Positions 1 to 14,300 of a DNA stretch of 64,000 nt are shown here, piece by piece. The DNA is from Mycteria americana (taxonomy: Eukaryota > Chordata > Aves > Ciconiiformes > Ciconiidae). The notes beneath the pieces are model-generated. The model was not told the DNA's origin. It saw only the letters and a program-made list of their open reading frames with translations, and made no database searches. The stretch is from assembly GCF_035582795.1 (NCBI RefSeq), contig NC_134367.1:3288501-3352500 (forward strand). The letters are read 5' to 3'. Each line of letters opens with the position of its first letter. Position 1 is the stretch's first letter. Position numbers and translations under genes: made by a program.

Positions 1-2108
1 GCTGTGCAAACGTAATGTCGAGCAGTCTCTGCCCCAGTGCGTGTACGGTCAAAATAGCAGGACAGCCAGAAAGAGGAAAAATACATTTTCGTTTTATTGA
101 TGGGGTTCTCAGAGTCTAAAAGCTACAGCCAAAGGACGTAGGGGATGCAGGGGTTATTCTACATGGATACGGGATCCTATGGGTTATATATATGCTATGG
201 AGTGTCCTAGGACAAACAACTTCAGTAGGAGAGATGGGGATGGGTTTGTCCCACCCATCCAACTTGCTGCTTGCAATACTTCCCAGAGCAGTGGGACGTG
301 TGGGCTTGAGCCTCTCATGTGTTTCCTATGTTGGAGGCTGTCTTAATCACTGAGTCTGAAGAACACGTGTCATTGGTGTGTCCTCTGGCAGATGTGCTTT
401 CTTCAGGGAAAGCCTGTAGGAGCCCACCTTGATGTGTCAATGCTGGGCAGCAGAGCACATAAAGCCATTTTTGAGGGCTAGATGGTGGGGACCCAGAGAC
501 ACAAATCCACAGCATTTCCTTTTGGATAGCTCTCCATGGCACTCCTCTCCATATCTTGGTTTGGTGTTTCCTGCTCACCAGCTCAGGTTTTAGGCTCAGA
601 AAGGCCCAAAACAGCTCCCTGAACATCTCCTGTAACTACCCAGCAGACCAGATCTTGTTCCAAGCTTGGAGTGACTGAAAATGTGCATCAGATAGTCAGT
701 CTTTGGGCATGTAAATCCACGGCTGAAGTCCTGCCTGCTTTATCCAAAGACAGGCAGTTAAGTCCGTGCCAGAGAAATTAGCCCCCCATCTTCCCTTGCT
801 CCTCAGCTGATGCCTTGTTCATTCCAGTCTCAAAAACCAGAGGAAACCTGTCCTTTTAGCAGATTTATACCTGGGGCAAGCTTGAGAGGAGCTACCTCTG
901 GCAGGATTGCCCTGTTAGGCTCTTTCTGAAGAGACCCCAAAATGTGCCCACATCACCCTGGGGATTTCCAGTTGCTGTGGTAACTGATGGCCTGTCCTCA
1001 ACGTGTTGTGCCACTGAATTGTTCTAGTGCTCACTGTCAAGGAAACCAGCACTTTCGTCTGATTTCCTAGGCGTGAGGTGACATAAAAGCAAAGAAGAGA
1101 GGAAAATAAAGTCTTACTTTCATCCTATGCATTTTTAACCTCTGCGTAATTCAGACTTCAGTGGGATAACTCCTGATTTGCTCCAATGTACAAGGCAAAA
1201 CATTTCCTATGCTGAATCATTCGGGTGCTGATAAAATGGTGCTTGGTTCCCTTCTGTCCCTTTCCCTTCCTCCCTTCCTACCCCACGGTATAGTTATTGT
1301 TTTGAAACAAGCTGGAAAGTCTTTGGAGAAAGCACCGTTCTGTCCTTAATATAGCTGGGCTCCAGTCTGAACCCGGCTGAGATTTTTTTAAGTCCTGTCC
1401 TCTTGGAAATAATGTGTCGGTTTAGAAATCAGCATAGATGGGTCCATTGATGCTAAGATTGGCCCACTCCAAAATATTATGCCACTACAGAATTAATTAG
1501 GGAGTTACTGTAGAGTGGAGTTTTGGCCTTGACCCCTTGCAGTTGCTGCTGAAGGTACAAAGAGTATCAGGGATATAATCAGTAAAGGTGAGATGCTAAT
1601 GATTCAACCTCATAGATTAGTTTTTGTAAGCTGGATTTGCTCTTGTAAGCCCCATTTGCCCACAGGGAAGAAGGGGGTGGCTGCCTCAACGTCTTTGATA
1701 CTATACTTTTGATTTGGCACTGTTTGAAATTTAGCCTACCACAGAGCTGCCTCTGTCTTCTGAGAACATGGACACGGTCTAAATGAAGACGACACAATTC
1801 AGAGTTTGATAGGCTTCAGCACTTCGCACGGCCAAAGATGAAAGCTGATGCAGGACCAGAATCTAAGGTCTTCGGAGAGAAGAACATGGTTCAAGATCCA
1901 AAAAGGGCTACGGCACCCAACTCATGAAGTCCACTATTGCAATACCCTGTGAAAATCAGTCCAGGACACAGACAGGAATTTCACTGCTGCCCTATCCCTA
2001 TTATAGCTAAAGCAAATCCCAAGCCTCTTGGAAATCACTGAGCTTTCCCTCATCGCCCTAGGAAGGACAGCATCCAACTGTGATGTCAACAGAAACAAAC
2101 GGATTGTG
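1..2108. other. 5' flank of PRSS55, no gene seen
   Basis: Unique-looking, moderately AT-rich sequence. Open frames here are short, lack splice or domain support and overlap on both strands. No repeat that I recognise. An upstream neighbour would lie outside the window. Confidence 0.5.
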
Positions 2109-2129
2109 TGATGTCACATCCCGGTTGCC
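2109..2129 (+). promoter_or_regulatory. Candidate PRSS55 promoter sites: CRE-like plus half X-box
   Basis: TGATGTCA (2109-2116) is one base off the palindromic CRE TGACGTCA. GTTGCC (2124-2129), inside CCCGGTTGCCCCGGG, matches half of an RFX X-box. Both lie 123-143 bp before the PRSS55 ATG, with no clear TATA box nearby. CREM and RFX2 are known drivers of male germ-cell genes, and mammalian PRSS55 is testis-restricted, so the pairing makes sense. Short motifs occur by chance; this is inference from position and type. Confidence 0.35.
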
Positions 2130-2251
2130 CCGGGAGAGAGGTGTGTTGCATTTAGTGAGAACATGGAATGGGGAAGATGTCCTGAGGTGTCTGCAGAAGC
2201 ATCACTGCTCTGAATGTTGTTGAAGAGTGTTGGCCCAGGACTGGGATTGAA

Positions 2252-2306
2252 ATGCTGCTCCTTACCCTCTTTTGTTTAACTTCTCTCATCAGCAGCATCA
2301 ACGCAG
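2252..2306 (+). CDS. PRSS55: PRSS55 coding exon 1: start codon and signal peptide
   Basis: Encodes [18 protein letters not shown], a classic short signal peptide (n-region almost absent, leucine-rich h-region, A-like cleavage end), then the first base of a Glu codon. The exon ends at CAG before GTTTTT, a usable but weak donor, in phase 1. It joins in frame to the AG-TGT-GGC at the next acceptor, giving ...INA-ECGLRP. This is exactly where a PRSS signal-peptide exon is expected, only 425 bp upstream. It is too short to stand out on its own; the join and hydrophobicity are the evidence. No other upstream ATG gives a comparable leader. Confidence 0.82.
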
Positions 2307-5300
2307 GTTTTTATTCTCAACTTTTTAAGTTCAGAAACGACCAGCAGAGCAGAACTGCTAGTAGCCCTACAGGATATACACGTATCGGTAAATGAACTAC
2401 GCGTGGGCTTATTCCTTGTACCTGATGGCATATACGTACAGCTTGGACTACAGCCTGATACTGAACTCTTCCACTTATACTCCCTAAACAAGGATTTTAT
2501 CCAGCCTGCCTATGGGAAATGGTCTATGGCCCTGCTAGCCCCCAAACTGCCTGGGCATTGCGTGGCAGAGTGCAGGTTTGGGGAGGCTACAGTGATGCCA
2601 GGGGCTTTGGTAGAGATCAAGTAGCATGAATAATTATAGAGCAGCGCTTTAGCGGATGCCCTGCCCCTCTAGTTATTAGCACAGGCAGTGGCACTGCTGT
2701 ACGTGAGCAACGTGTCTCGTTTTGTACCCAGAGTGTGGCCTCCGACCATCTTACGAGTCTTTTCTGGACACTGGCAAGAGGATCACAGCAGGGAGATACG
2801 CCAAGGCTGGGGAGTTCCCGTGGCATGTGAGCATTCAGAGCCACGGGAAACATATCTGCGGCGGCACCATGATCAGCGCGTTGTGGATTTTAACTGCGGC
2901 CCATTGCTTTGCAGAAGAGGTGTGAGTACTTGGGGGAAGCGAGGACAGCCCAGGCACAATGGGGTCGTAACATCGCTCCTTGCGGGTGTGGGATATGTGT
3001 GTCCTTGGGGTCAAGTGCAACATAGACGTGACTGACCCAGGAAGAGGGCCCTGAAAAAAGGGATTGTCTCCTTTGAGGAAAACAGGCCCATTTTTGGTCA
3101 GAGGTAGTGTTACAACAGAAATGTGCAGAAATCTGCGTAACCAGGAGATACAGAAGGGGAATATTTTGAAGGATGGTCTGAGCAGCCTTGTATAAATGCC
3201 TGTGATGCTGTTCTGATGGCCCCAGGCATTTCCTGTATGTCTACACATGTTGCGGTACCTTGTAAAAAGAGGGGTATTCTGTTCCAGCTTGTTCTAATCC
3301 CCAAATTACCTTTGCTTTCATATAGCAAACACCTTTACCTCATGGAGAGTCTGATTTTAAAACGGCAGTTTCGGGATAAATCAACCCCATGCAATGCCCA
3401 GTGGCAGAGTCCAGCCCTTTGTGAGCCCCCTCCAAAATTCGGCAGGTCCGAGAGCCAAGACTGCTCGGTGACAAATGACCTGTGGCATCACAGCCTGGAG
3501 CAGCTGGCTGGGGGCAGAGCAGCCAGCCCAGGGCACAGCGATCCCGAAGATCCAGCCCACTCCATCTGTTCGTTAGCGACTGGGCTATTTATAACTTGGT
3601 TGCGTTCATGTTCTACCTCTGCGCCTCTCTCCCCTGAAAATGAGCTTTGCCCAGAAGTGAGGGTAGATTTCTGTGATGTTTATAGCTAACGTGCCTCTGC
3701 AATTTGCTGAGCACCACCCTACCCTGCTCAGGGGGAGGAGGCACCAACCTTCATAACACAAAGCCTTCGTGTTTGCTTATGCCTACACTGCTTCTGTTTT
3801 GTTTATAAGGCCACCAGATCTCACTGTTGTAGTGGGGGGAACTGACCTCAGCCTCCCGCTGGAAGAACATAAGCCAGACAGCTTGATCCTCCACGAAAAC
3901 TTTGACAGAATGAGCATGGAAAATGATATTGCTCTGATCCTGCTCAGCTCTCCCATCGAGTTCAGCAATGAGAAGATCCCCATCTGCTTGCCCTTCATAT
4001 ATGACATCGATACGTGGCAACACTGTTGGGTTGCTGGGTGGGGAGCCGCAAGTGCAGGTGAGATGCTGTCAGGAGATGTATTGGCTAACAGAGGCTGGTT
4101 TTTATCCATTTAAAATAGATGTTCTCTCCCAGGAGGGGTTACCCACACTAACTTCCACTCCCTACCTCCCTGGTAAACACATCCAGACCCTCACAGCCCC
4201 TGTACATCCACCAATTCTCTGTTCAGTGCAAGAACCAGTCACCTACTGACCCGCAGAGCAAAGTCCCTGGTAACTCTGAGCACGTATATTCAGGCTGAAA
4301 CCTTAGAGCCCACCTTTGCTCTGCAGGAACTCAACCTCTAGCTTGCCTTTTTTGGCACCCGAAGTAAGACAAGCTCCACCCTGGTGGGCAAGTTAGGCTG
4401 GGTCTAATGCAGTCTGGAATAAGGGAAATGGAGGTCTAGGGTTGTCTTTGGCTTAATGCCTCCATGAACCAGGTTGATTCAATGGTTCTGGCTACCCCTC
4501 TTCTTCACTCATGTAGAACAGCAGATTTCTATTGCTAATTGCTCTCATTTAAGCCCTCATGAAAGTAGCTCCAGCTTGTGACCCAAAATGTCTATCCTGA
4601 ACAAATGTCACTAAATGGCTAATGAGCGATTTCATTATTGGAAAGAGGTAATCGGGACGGAGTGGGCAGGGTGGTGCCTTGGGGCTTTAACAGTCCTTCC
4701 TAGGATGTAGTAAGTGAATGTCCCATTTCATCCTTGCTATTCTGCTCTGTAGGGTTACTGTCTCCTCTCTGAAACTCTGCATTTTCCTTCTTAGGCTTCA
4801 TTTGCCTCACGTAAGAGTAATACGCAACACAACACTGTGTTATAGTTGTGAAACTCTCCCATTTCACCAAGGTAACGTGCTCTTAGAAACAGAAAAGCAG
4901 GGGGCTGCTGCAGAGTCACTCTGCAGCTTGGCAGGATTTCTCTTGAGCTAGTCTCTTTGCAAAAAGCATGGCGTGGCTCCGGAGATTGGTCTCATGCTGC
5001 TGTGTGGGCTCAGTTGACATCGCCTCTGCTCTCCAAATTGCACCCTGCGGGAGGTCAATGCACTCAGCCCTGGCACATATCCCTTCTGTCTGGGAGATGT
5101 TTCAGAAGAAAAACAGCAGAAGCTGAGTTTGGTGAGAGGGATGTGCGATGGTGCGATACGAGCCACGCCAGAAAGTATGAGGCATTGCTCCTCGGCGGGG
5201 GAAAAAATGGGTCTTTCTCATCTCTGTCAGCATGTTGTAGGTGGACATCTCTCACCTGCCACCTCAGGTGGCATTAGCCTGACTCCCCTTCGAATGTGAG

Positions 5301-8300
5301 CCAGCAGTGTGCCCAGGTGGCCAAGAAGGCCAATGGCATCCTGGCTTGTGTCAGCAATAGCGTGGCCAGCAGGACTAGGGCAGTGATCGTGCCCCTGTAC
5401 TCGGCACTGGTGAGGCCGCACCTCGAATGCTGTGTTCAGTGTTGGGCCCCTCACTCCAAGAGAGACATTGAGGGGCTGGAGCGTGTCCAGAGAAGGGCAA
5501 CGGAGCTGGGGAAGGGTCTGGAGCACAAGGCTGATGGGGAGCGGCTGAGGGACCTGGGGTTGTTGAGCCTGGAGAAAAGGAGGCTGAGGGGAGACCTCAT
5601 CACTCTCTACAACTGCCTGAAAGGAGGGTGTAGAGAGGTGGGGTCGGTCTCTTCTCCCAGGTAACAAGTGATAGAACAAGAGGAAGCGGCCTCATGTTGC
5701 TCCAGGGGAGGTTTAGATTGGATATTAGGAAAAATGTCTTCACCAAAAGGGTTGTCAAGCATTGGAACAGACTGCCCAGGGAAGTGGTGGAGTCCCCATC
5801 CCTAGAGGTGTTTAAAAGACGTGTAGATGTGGTGCTTAGGGACATGGTTTAGTGGTGGACTTGGCAGTTCTAGGTTTACAGTTGGACTAAATGATCTTAA
5901 AGGTCTTTTCCAACCTGAATGGTTCTATGAGTCTGTGATTCTATGACTGCAGTCAATTAGACCTCAAGTGGAGCCACCTCCTTGGAGATGCCTACATCAA
6001 AGCATTTTAATCTGTGGATGCTTCCATGGAGCGGCCCCATCGTAGCTGGGAAAAGGACCTGACAACTTTCTACCTTTTGGGTCTTACCTTTGAGTCCCAC
6101 CTTCCCGAAGGTGCTGGGAGGATTTAGCTCAGTGAAATATGGAAGAAGGAATGAGTTTCTGGAAATCTGTAGGTCTCCTCCCCGGCAGCAGCATCCTCCA
6201 AAAGTCAGTTTTATCCTTCAGACTCAGGTTCAGTTTGAAGAGAAACATGGGTTAAATGAGTGGGTTTTCCAAGTAGTCCTGAATATTTTCAGTCTTTTTG
6301 TCACTTGCTGGTGCCTGCTGCCATTTCTTGTTTTTTTCCATCTCAAGGGAAGATGGAAAAGTTATTTCCATCTCAGTTATTTCCATTGTGTACTGCCATC
6401 CGGAGAGCCACCTTGTGAGCTGGTCCTCTGGGTGAGGCACGGCCTCACAGCCCCCCATGAAAGCATGGGGATAACAAGATCATCTGTTCTGGGGAAAGCT
6501 CAGTGGACTTTGCTCTTCAGGGCTTTCACAGGACCCCATGAAGAGTCCCTCCAACTGAATTCCCCAGAAACGTGAGAAACCCGAGGTGTGCAGTGCAGCT
6601 CATCTCAGGTCATCACCAAGACCGACAGGATAAGCCATCCCTTTGGGGTCTTCCAGCTGTACTGCATCCCAGAGTTCATCTACAAAAATGATTTTTTTAA
6701 ATCCTATTTAGCAAGCCTCCACTCCCCAGGATTTCAGGTTTGCCCATTAACACCTCACCCCTCTCTACCTACCTACCCACCTCCTAGGCTGGCATAAAGT
6801 CAAGAGCACAAACTTATCTTTGCTAACATTTGGACAGCCCCTGTAAGCCCCCATGACCCCAAGACTATACGGTTGTGCCCTGAGACCCTCTTGCCCTGAG
6901 ATGCCTTACGAATCCAGCTGGGAGTAGTCCCAAGGGCTAGCCTCCGACTGTGGTTTCACCCTTACAAGTCTGCGCTGTTCTGCAGGGTTTGTTAATCGTT
7001 CTCTTCTCACTTGCTGGTTAGCAGTTGCGGTGCCGGCATCCCCCGTGCTGCAGAAAGCGCGGATGAAGCTCATCAGCAGGGAGCAGTGCTTGGAGCGGAT
7101 CCCACAGCTAGTGGAGAACGTGCTGTGTGCTGAGCTGGAGAGAGGAGAAAGAGGCGCCTGCCAGGTAAAGTAAACAGGCTTCCGGATGGCCACGCTGCCT
7201 ACGGGGCACAGACACATTGGAGGAGAAGCTCCTTTGCTTCAGGAATGAACATCAATCCTTCCCACGGCTTCCCAGGGTTGCTAAAGCTTCTCTGTAGGAG
7301 GCCAGGACAGGATGTCCAGGGGCCAAGGTACTACCTGCAAAGGCACACTGCCCTGGGCAGCGGGGGTGCAGGACTCTTGGGGTCGGAAAGCAGTGGTGGT
7401 GCTGGAAATGAAACACCTTGTTGAGCCAACAGGCCTCTCCTCACACTCTCCCCCTGCCCCGATTCCCTCCCTGCAGAGAGAGAAACTGGAGCTTTGCAAG
7501 AGAAACCATGAGCTGGAAGGAAGGCAAGGGACAAGGGTGCTTCCCAGCAAGTCCCCTTGGATGGGAGACAGTTTTGGATGGTTCTGGGCAGAGGAATTTG
7601 GACTTTTCTCTCACAGCAATTTAAAAACCCAGTGTCTGCTGTGGCCAAGCTGTGCAGTGGTGGGAGCGATGGGACGAGAGGTCTCGTGTCTCTTCGGAGA
7701 GGGCTCAGCACAGCATGGGCTGTGTCCTCTTCCTGCCTAGTGTCCCCTCAGCCCTGGGCTGGGCAGTACTGCTCTATTGCCACGTTAAATACTGAAAGGA
7801 GACGAGGGTCAAAACAAAAGAATGGGATGGGAAATTGAGTCCAGGTATGTTTAACTTGAATATTAGAAACTTTTCTCAGCTGAGGTCTTGGCTCTGATAT
7901 AAATGTCCTTTGATATCACGGCAGGTTGGTCTGTGGCTGCCGGAACTGGTCGCATCTTATTGCAATGAGTTAGTCATGTAGGGTGATGGACTTTTGAAGC
8001 TAAATAATAGAGTTCAAGCAGTATTTGATATCAGGGACTGCTAAAGGGAGAGAGCTGACACAAACACCCAGATATGGAAAACCTCACTGGGAACTTCTGC
8101 CCTCAGAACATACTCCATCCACAGGATTGCTGTCCTGACGTCAAACAAAGTCTGAAAGCCAAAAAACACCCTTTCTTTCATAGCATCCAACCTCCAGCCC
8201 CTCTGCCTGCCTGGTAAGGACTGAGCTCTCCCTGCAGCCTCTGCTTCAGGACTAAGGTCTCTGTCCTCTACTGGGCAAGGGTTTCCTTAGACATGTCCAT

Positions 8301-11300
8301 GTATTTGAAAGGGGACAGATGGCCAGACACAGGTATGCACAGCTTTATCCTGTAGGAATCATTCATTGAGGGAACGAAACCAACACCCAGGACAGGGAGA
8401 GATCCCCTGCCCTTTAGGCAAAGACGGTGGGTACAGGGACCGTGGACTGCAAAGCCATTGCTATCTGGGCCATTGCTAGCTGGGCAGCGGAGGGGAAGCT
8501 TTGCTTTGCAAAATCATTTTTTGATTAGCCAGAGAGCATCTGTCTCTGAAACCATTCATCTAGTGACTTTCACCTCCGTTAAATTCAATCAAAAATTTTA
8601 AAAAGAAAACTGCCACAGGATAACATTAACATGATTAAAGAATGCACTTCCCAGCCGAGCCTTAAGTTCTGCGACTGAATTATGCTGGTGAAACAGCAAG
8701 AGCACTTGTACCCAGCAAAATGAATCTCCTGTATTCGGAAAGCTGATGAGGGTGCTATTTTGATCTACAATAATGTTAGAGTCGTCTGAGAAATGAACTA
8801 GAAATATGAGCTTTCCAAGCAGTGGAAGTACACAACCATCGCATGTGTGATAATGCTCATAACCCAGCAACTTCCCACTTTTAGTGGAAGCTTGACCAGG
8901 CAGAAATGTCTTGCAACCTTGCAAATAACGAGAGCAAGACAAAACCATACCCTAGGCTAGAAGTGGAGCTCGTCAGGAGAGGTGACATGGCTTTTCATCA
9001 GGATTTGCTAATTTGCTGGAGGGGAAGCATTTTGCTGATAGATGGTTTGCTGGGAAGCGCTGGTTAAAGTCAGGGCACGTGTTGGCCTTGCTAGGCTGGT
9101 TCAGAAGTCTGGTGGCTTGCCTGTGGTAGGCTGCCTGGTAATGAACTGGGAGGCCAGGTCCAAACCTGATGCTTGCTCTGCAGCATGGACCACTGGACAC
9201 CCAATTCATCTGCCCCGGGCAGATAGCGAGGTACACTGTAGACAGTGCAATCTATCAAACTACTCTTTTCCGTGAAGATTTTGGGGTCTGTATCAAATGA
9301 CAATGAGGCCAGAGTTCAAAATACCTTTACAAAGTCAGCACTGTCAAGGAGGTAGAGCAGCCCCGGGCACGGTTTTGGTCTGTGCCAACCAGCTGTCTCC
9401 TGGATGATTTCCAGACACAGCTCAAGATTTTGCATGGGTCAGGAGCAACCCACAATAATCACTTTGGATCCTGGCACCCCAGTTTAGAGGCCAGGAAGGA
9501 GTAGCAGCTCAGGCAAGGCAGAGACCCCTGGTCAGGGAACAAACCCTGCAGATGCTGAGCTTGCTGGTGTAGATGTGGTCACAGTAAACCTGGAAGCCAT
9601 GCACTGCACAGATGCATGATCTATCTGGACATGAAGTAGATAAAAGCCTTATGTTAACCTTTCCTGAGCTTTGCTGAGAATCAGGATACATTTGTTCGTG
9701 TCCAGAGCCAGGCTAAGATGGACAAGTTGCATCTAGACCCAAGGTTGTAAGTCCACATGATCCTCATCTGGATCCAAAGGATTACCATCCTAAGTCTTTG
9801 CACTGTGTGCCATTTGTGTGCTAGATTTTCCCCGTTGCAGCAAGCCCTTTTAAGAGTAATTAAAGCCACACAGATATCTTCACCGAGGCATCATGTAGAA
9901 GGTTTATCCTACTGACCACTGCCTTAATGCCCCATGGGGCAACAGGACATGAATGGAAAGGCTCAGGCGTTTCACCAGCTGCCATCGTACTAGTACCAGA
10001 CACGACTAATTTGTGGATCACTGACAATATTGCTATAACTCAAGGAGTTTGAATAGCAGAGTTCCCGAGTATTTGTACTTTAAAAAAAAAATCCATTCAC
10101 TTAAAAAGAAAAATCTATTGTATACCAATTCCCTAGCGGTTCTGCAGACAAATATATAGATTGACTGTGAATTAACACTAACAGGATCTGTAATTGACTT
10201 ATAGTTCTATTTAGTCATAAACATTAGCATTAATGGATGTTCATGGGGTACAAGTGCTAAAGAACAGACACTAGACATCGCCTATGTGTTATTTTTTTGT
10301 GTGCTACGTTTCTTCCATGACCCCATGAACCACAACTGATGTCTAATTCCTTGCTTTCTTAAGCATCTTTTGTTAGGCTCTGATGCAATGGTAACTTGAA
10401 CAATAATTAGAGTATAAGGGACTCACAAAGCAAATGCCTCTTCAGTATCTTGCCTATCCAGACAAAATTCAGTAAATGGCCCAATTATATTTCAGAGAGT
10501 TTCTGCAAAGGAGGTCTGTGGGGGTAGCTCAGCGCTGTGGTGATTAGGACAGCGTGTGTTCAGCTGGAAGTCACAGTTCACGTACAGTTCAGCTCAGCAG
10601 GAGATGAAGCGGGGCCCAGGCCCCTGACATTGAGGGAAAGGAATCACTGTGTGACCACAAACAAGCAGTGGGATGGTTCCAGCTCAGCTTCACCATGCCC
10701 TGCACCATCCCTCAGTGCAGGGCTGATCTGTGTCATGGGCTGAAGGTATCTACCCCCTTCCACCGACTGTAGCAGGAGGTGATCTTGGCCATCTCTGATA
10801 AACGTCTGAAATGATGCTAGGATGCATCTAGGGCTCTGGGTTTTAATTTCTTTAGTTCTGTGAAAAAGGCAGAGAAGGACCTCTTTCCTTCACCTGTAAT
10901 ATGTCCTGCCCACACATACTGTCAGCAGTTTGGAAAGGGCAAATGCCCTTTACAGCATCTGGGATGCTCAGGGCTCTCACCACTCATAGCTATAGTGATA
11001 GCAGTAGTTGTACAACCCTGGGTGGGATTTATCCGGCCAGATACAAATGCCTTTTCTATAGCCATCTGCTTCTGGCGAATCATCTTTCCATCAACAGGGA
11101 GAAAAAAAGCTCTTCTGACATGTAATTCATTGAGACTGTTTTAACCAGCTATTTTAAAATGAGATAAATCCCCATACAAGTGCTTATTGCTCCCCATCAA
11201 CTGAAAGCGAGTCCAAGGTGTCTAGCTCACAGGAGACACATGGCTCTAAGGCAGGACAGTTGCCTACATCTAAGTTTCCAGTGCTATTTTCGATATCCCA

Positions 11301-14300
11301 CGATATCCCCCTGGCATGCCAGTGCCAGTAATGTGACTGCAATGGGAGCTTGCCACTTGCACTGGAAACACCAAGGAGAGGTGCTCAGCCTGGAGCTGGG
11401 GATCAGCCTGATCAGCGAGCAGCCCTCGCACCCTCACTTCGTCTGTGCGTAAGAATGCTAAACCTGTCCAGAAGTGACAAAAGCTCTTGCATCCTTTTGC
11501 TGGTGCTAACGTGGCTCCAAAACTGCAAAGGAAGACTTGCGAAGTAGAATTTTTTAAAGAAAAAGTCTGCAAATGAAAATTTGGTCCATATAGGTAAATT
11601 ATCACGGATTCAAGGAAAAGGTCCCAAAGCAGGGAAGCGTGGTCAGTCCCTCAGGCTGTTCAAAATATCTGAACAGAGGTGGATGGATGATGGTCCGATT
11701 GCAGTCTGGAGGGATGGAGAGTATCTGTACGAGGTCTGAGGTTATAGGCCCTTCTGCCCATCAGACAAAGGCGTCCTGGGGGCCAGGCGTCAAAGCTAAC
11801 CACATTTCAGTTCAAAGTTATTCCTAACTATACAAAATTACTTTACTATTGTACCTTGCCTTAATATTGAAGAGAGTGATCCACTCTCCATCCTCGTGGT
11901 GGAGTCTCCATCACTGAACTATTGCTAACATGATGGAGTGGGTTTTTTCCCTGAGGGACAGATTGGTTTAGGTAGGAAGGTATCCTGGGAAGCCCCAGAA
12001 CAAAGCAGTAGAAAGGCGTTTCTACATTTGCAGACTCTTAAATTTGCTTCTGAAGGGTGCTTTGATGTGCAGCTCATAAAAATTAGAACACTTTTGCTGT
12101 GTCCCATGGTTTTACAGAGCTTTCATCATTTGATCATTTTATGATATGGGCAGACAAGTGAACACATTCGGGCTGTGGTGGCTTAATTCTTTCATCTGTC
12201 AAAAACATTCCTTCCTATTGCAAGGACCTGGGATGTTGATGATGTCGCATGCCTCTTCTGCTTTCTTCCTCTGGGTTGTAGCTTTTGGTCCCTCAAACTG
12301 AAGCTCTTTGGTTTGCAGCAAGGGGGTCCAGCATCACTGTGTGTGCCTGGTGAGTGAAGCTGCGGGGAGCAGAACATCTCTGGATCCAGCTGAACACAAA
12401 AACCTACTTTGTGCTTGCCCTAGGAGTGGGGGAATGGGTGTGATGACTCAGAGGAGCCGCTTCTCATTCAATTACAGTGAGTCAACACGGCTTTAAGGGA
12501 AAGTCATGACTCACAGGCAGATTTTAATTCTTTGAAGGAGTCGACAAGCATGTGGCAGAGGGTGATCCAGCTGATATAACACGCTGAGATTTCCAAAACT
12601 CTTTTAATGAGATTTCTCACCAAAGGCTCATGGAGAAACTGAACTGTCATGAAGTAGAAGGGCTTCGGTTTGAAGGCAGGATTTGGTGGGAGAAAGGGCT
12701 CACAAGGGGAGGTGTGTTGGCATCTGTGCAAGGAATTGTGATGTTCAAGGAGGGCAAATGCTGAGGCAACCACGTTGGCCGAAGCCACAGCATTATTCAG
12801 TGGTCAAATTTAAAACTGACTGCAGAGGTGCAGCAGGATCTCATTAGTCTGGGTGACTGGAGGTTAAAACAGCAGATGCAGTTCACTGTTGATAAAGGAA
12901 AAGTAATGAATATAGGGAGAAGCAACTGCAGCTGTACACATGCAATAATAGGCTCTAAATTAGCTATTACCATGTAAGAAGATCTTTGAGTAACTGTGGA
13001 TAGTCCTTCACAAACATCAGCACGAGGCTCTGTGGAGGTCAAAAAGGCAATGAGAGCATTATGAATTGTTAGGAAAGGAATAGGTAGCAAAGCAAATGTA
13101 TGTTATGCCAGGGCACTAATCTTGGGAGCCTATGTCTTGTGTGCTGTGTGCCATTCCCATCCACCCCATCTGAGAAAGGAGGAGTAGTTTTAGAAAAGGA
13201 CAAGAGTAGAGGAGGAAGGATGAACAGGGACACGGCATGGCTTCTGGCAGAAAGGGGAATAACAGAGCAGGACTCTCAGACTTCTAAAAGAGATGTCTGA
13301 TGGGAATAAGACACAGATTTCTAAAGTCATGAGCAGCAGGGAGAGGACAGTCAAGAGCTGTCCTCTTGTCCCTACTGTTCAAAACGCATGAAGGAGGGGG
13401 TGTCAGATGGCCATATCAGGCAGCAGATTTAAAACAAAGAGAAGGAAGTGTTTTTTCATCCAACAGATAATTAAACTATGGAAGTCACTGACCAGGATGT
13501 TGTGGGTATTTATCCTAAGGGATAAATGGATTCAAAAAGCAATTAGGTAACTTCCTGGATGAAGATCTCTCTAAGGCTATTAACGACTGTGATGTAAATA
13601 CAACTCTGTAAATACTTGCCCTGTTTCTCATTCTCCTTCCCTGAGCACTTGCTACAGATGACTGTCAGAGACAGGGGTCTGGGCCACATGGGTCTGTGGC
13701 CAGATGCATTATAACTGCCTTTAAGTCCGTGCCACCATAGTTACTAATGGACCCTGCTGACATCTATGTGGATGGAGTAGAGTGGTCTTGTTCTCCCATT
13801 TTCCAGCAAGGGGATGGAGGGACAGAGTGGCTGAAGGCTCTCACCTGAGATCTCAAAGGGATCCCATGAAAGGAGTCCAGGTGCCCTGTGTTACCTGGTT
13901 CATTTTCGGTACCTGCATGCTAAAAATGGCCATAGCCTCCTTCCTTCCGCTCTTCTCTAAAGACAGCTTGTTCGCGGTGAAATAACTGAAGAAATCGTCC
14001 GTTTGCAAAAGCCTTTACTTCCTGCAGCCAGGTCAGCTCTAATGGCAAGTGTTGTTATTCACATGCTGATTCTCTCCAATTTACACAGAGCTTACCAACA
14101 TGAAAATGAAACCGGCAATGACTTGCAAGGATTGTGTAGCCACCTAATGAGTATCAGATGGGCCGTTCTCCCTCCCCCAGAGCTTCTCCCACCTAAGATT
14201 TATGTGGCTGAGCGTGTTTGTTCTGATCAATTACCATGTTGCAGACATGAATACAAATACGAAAGGGAGAAGATTACACTCTTGATCCAAAGCCCACTAA

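Noticed and set aside
3216..3689. 157-codon frame as an extra PRSS55 exon
   Set aside because: It lies in intron 2; using it would break the phase-2 join that links the His and Asp exons correctly, and it has no S1-protease similarity.
5296..5664. 122-codon frame as a possible host gene
   Set aside because: It is the C-terminus of the CR1 retrotransposon ORF2.
10500..10660. tRNA gene suggested by GGTAGCTCAG near 10524
   Set aside because: No B box (GGTTCGANTCC) at the right distance and no cloverleaf; at most an old tRNA-derived SINE head.
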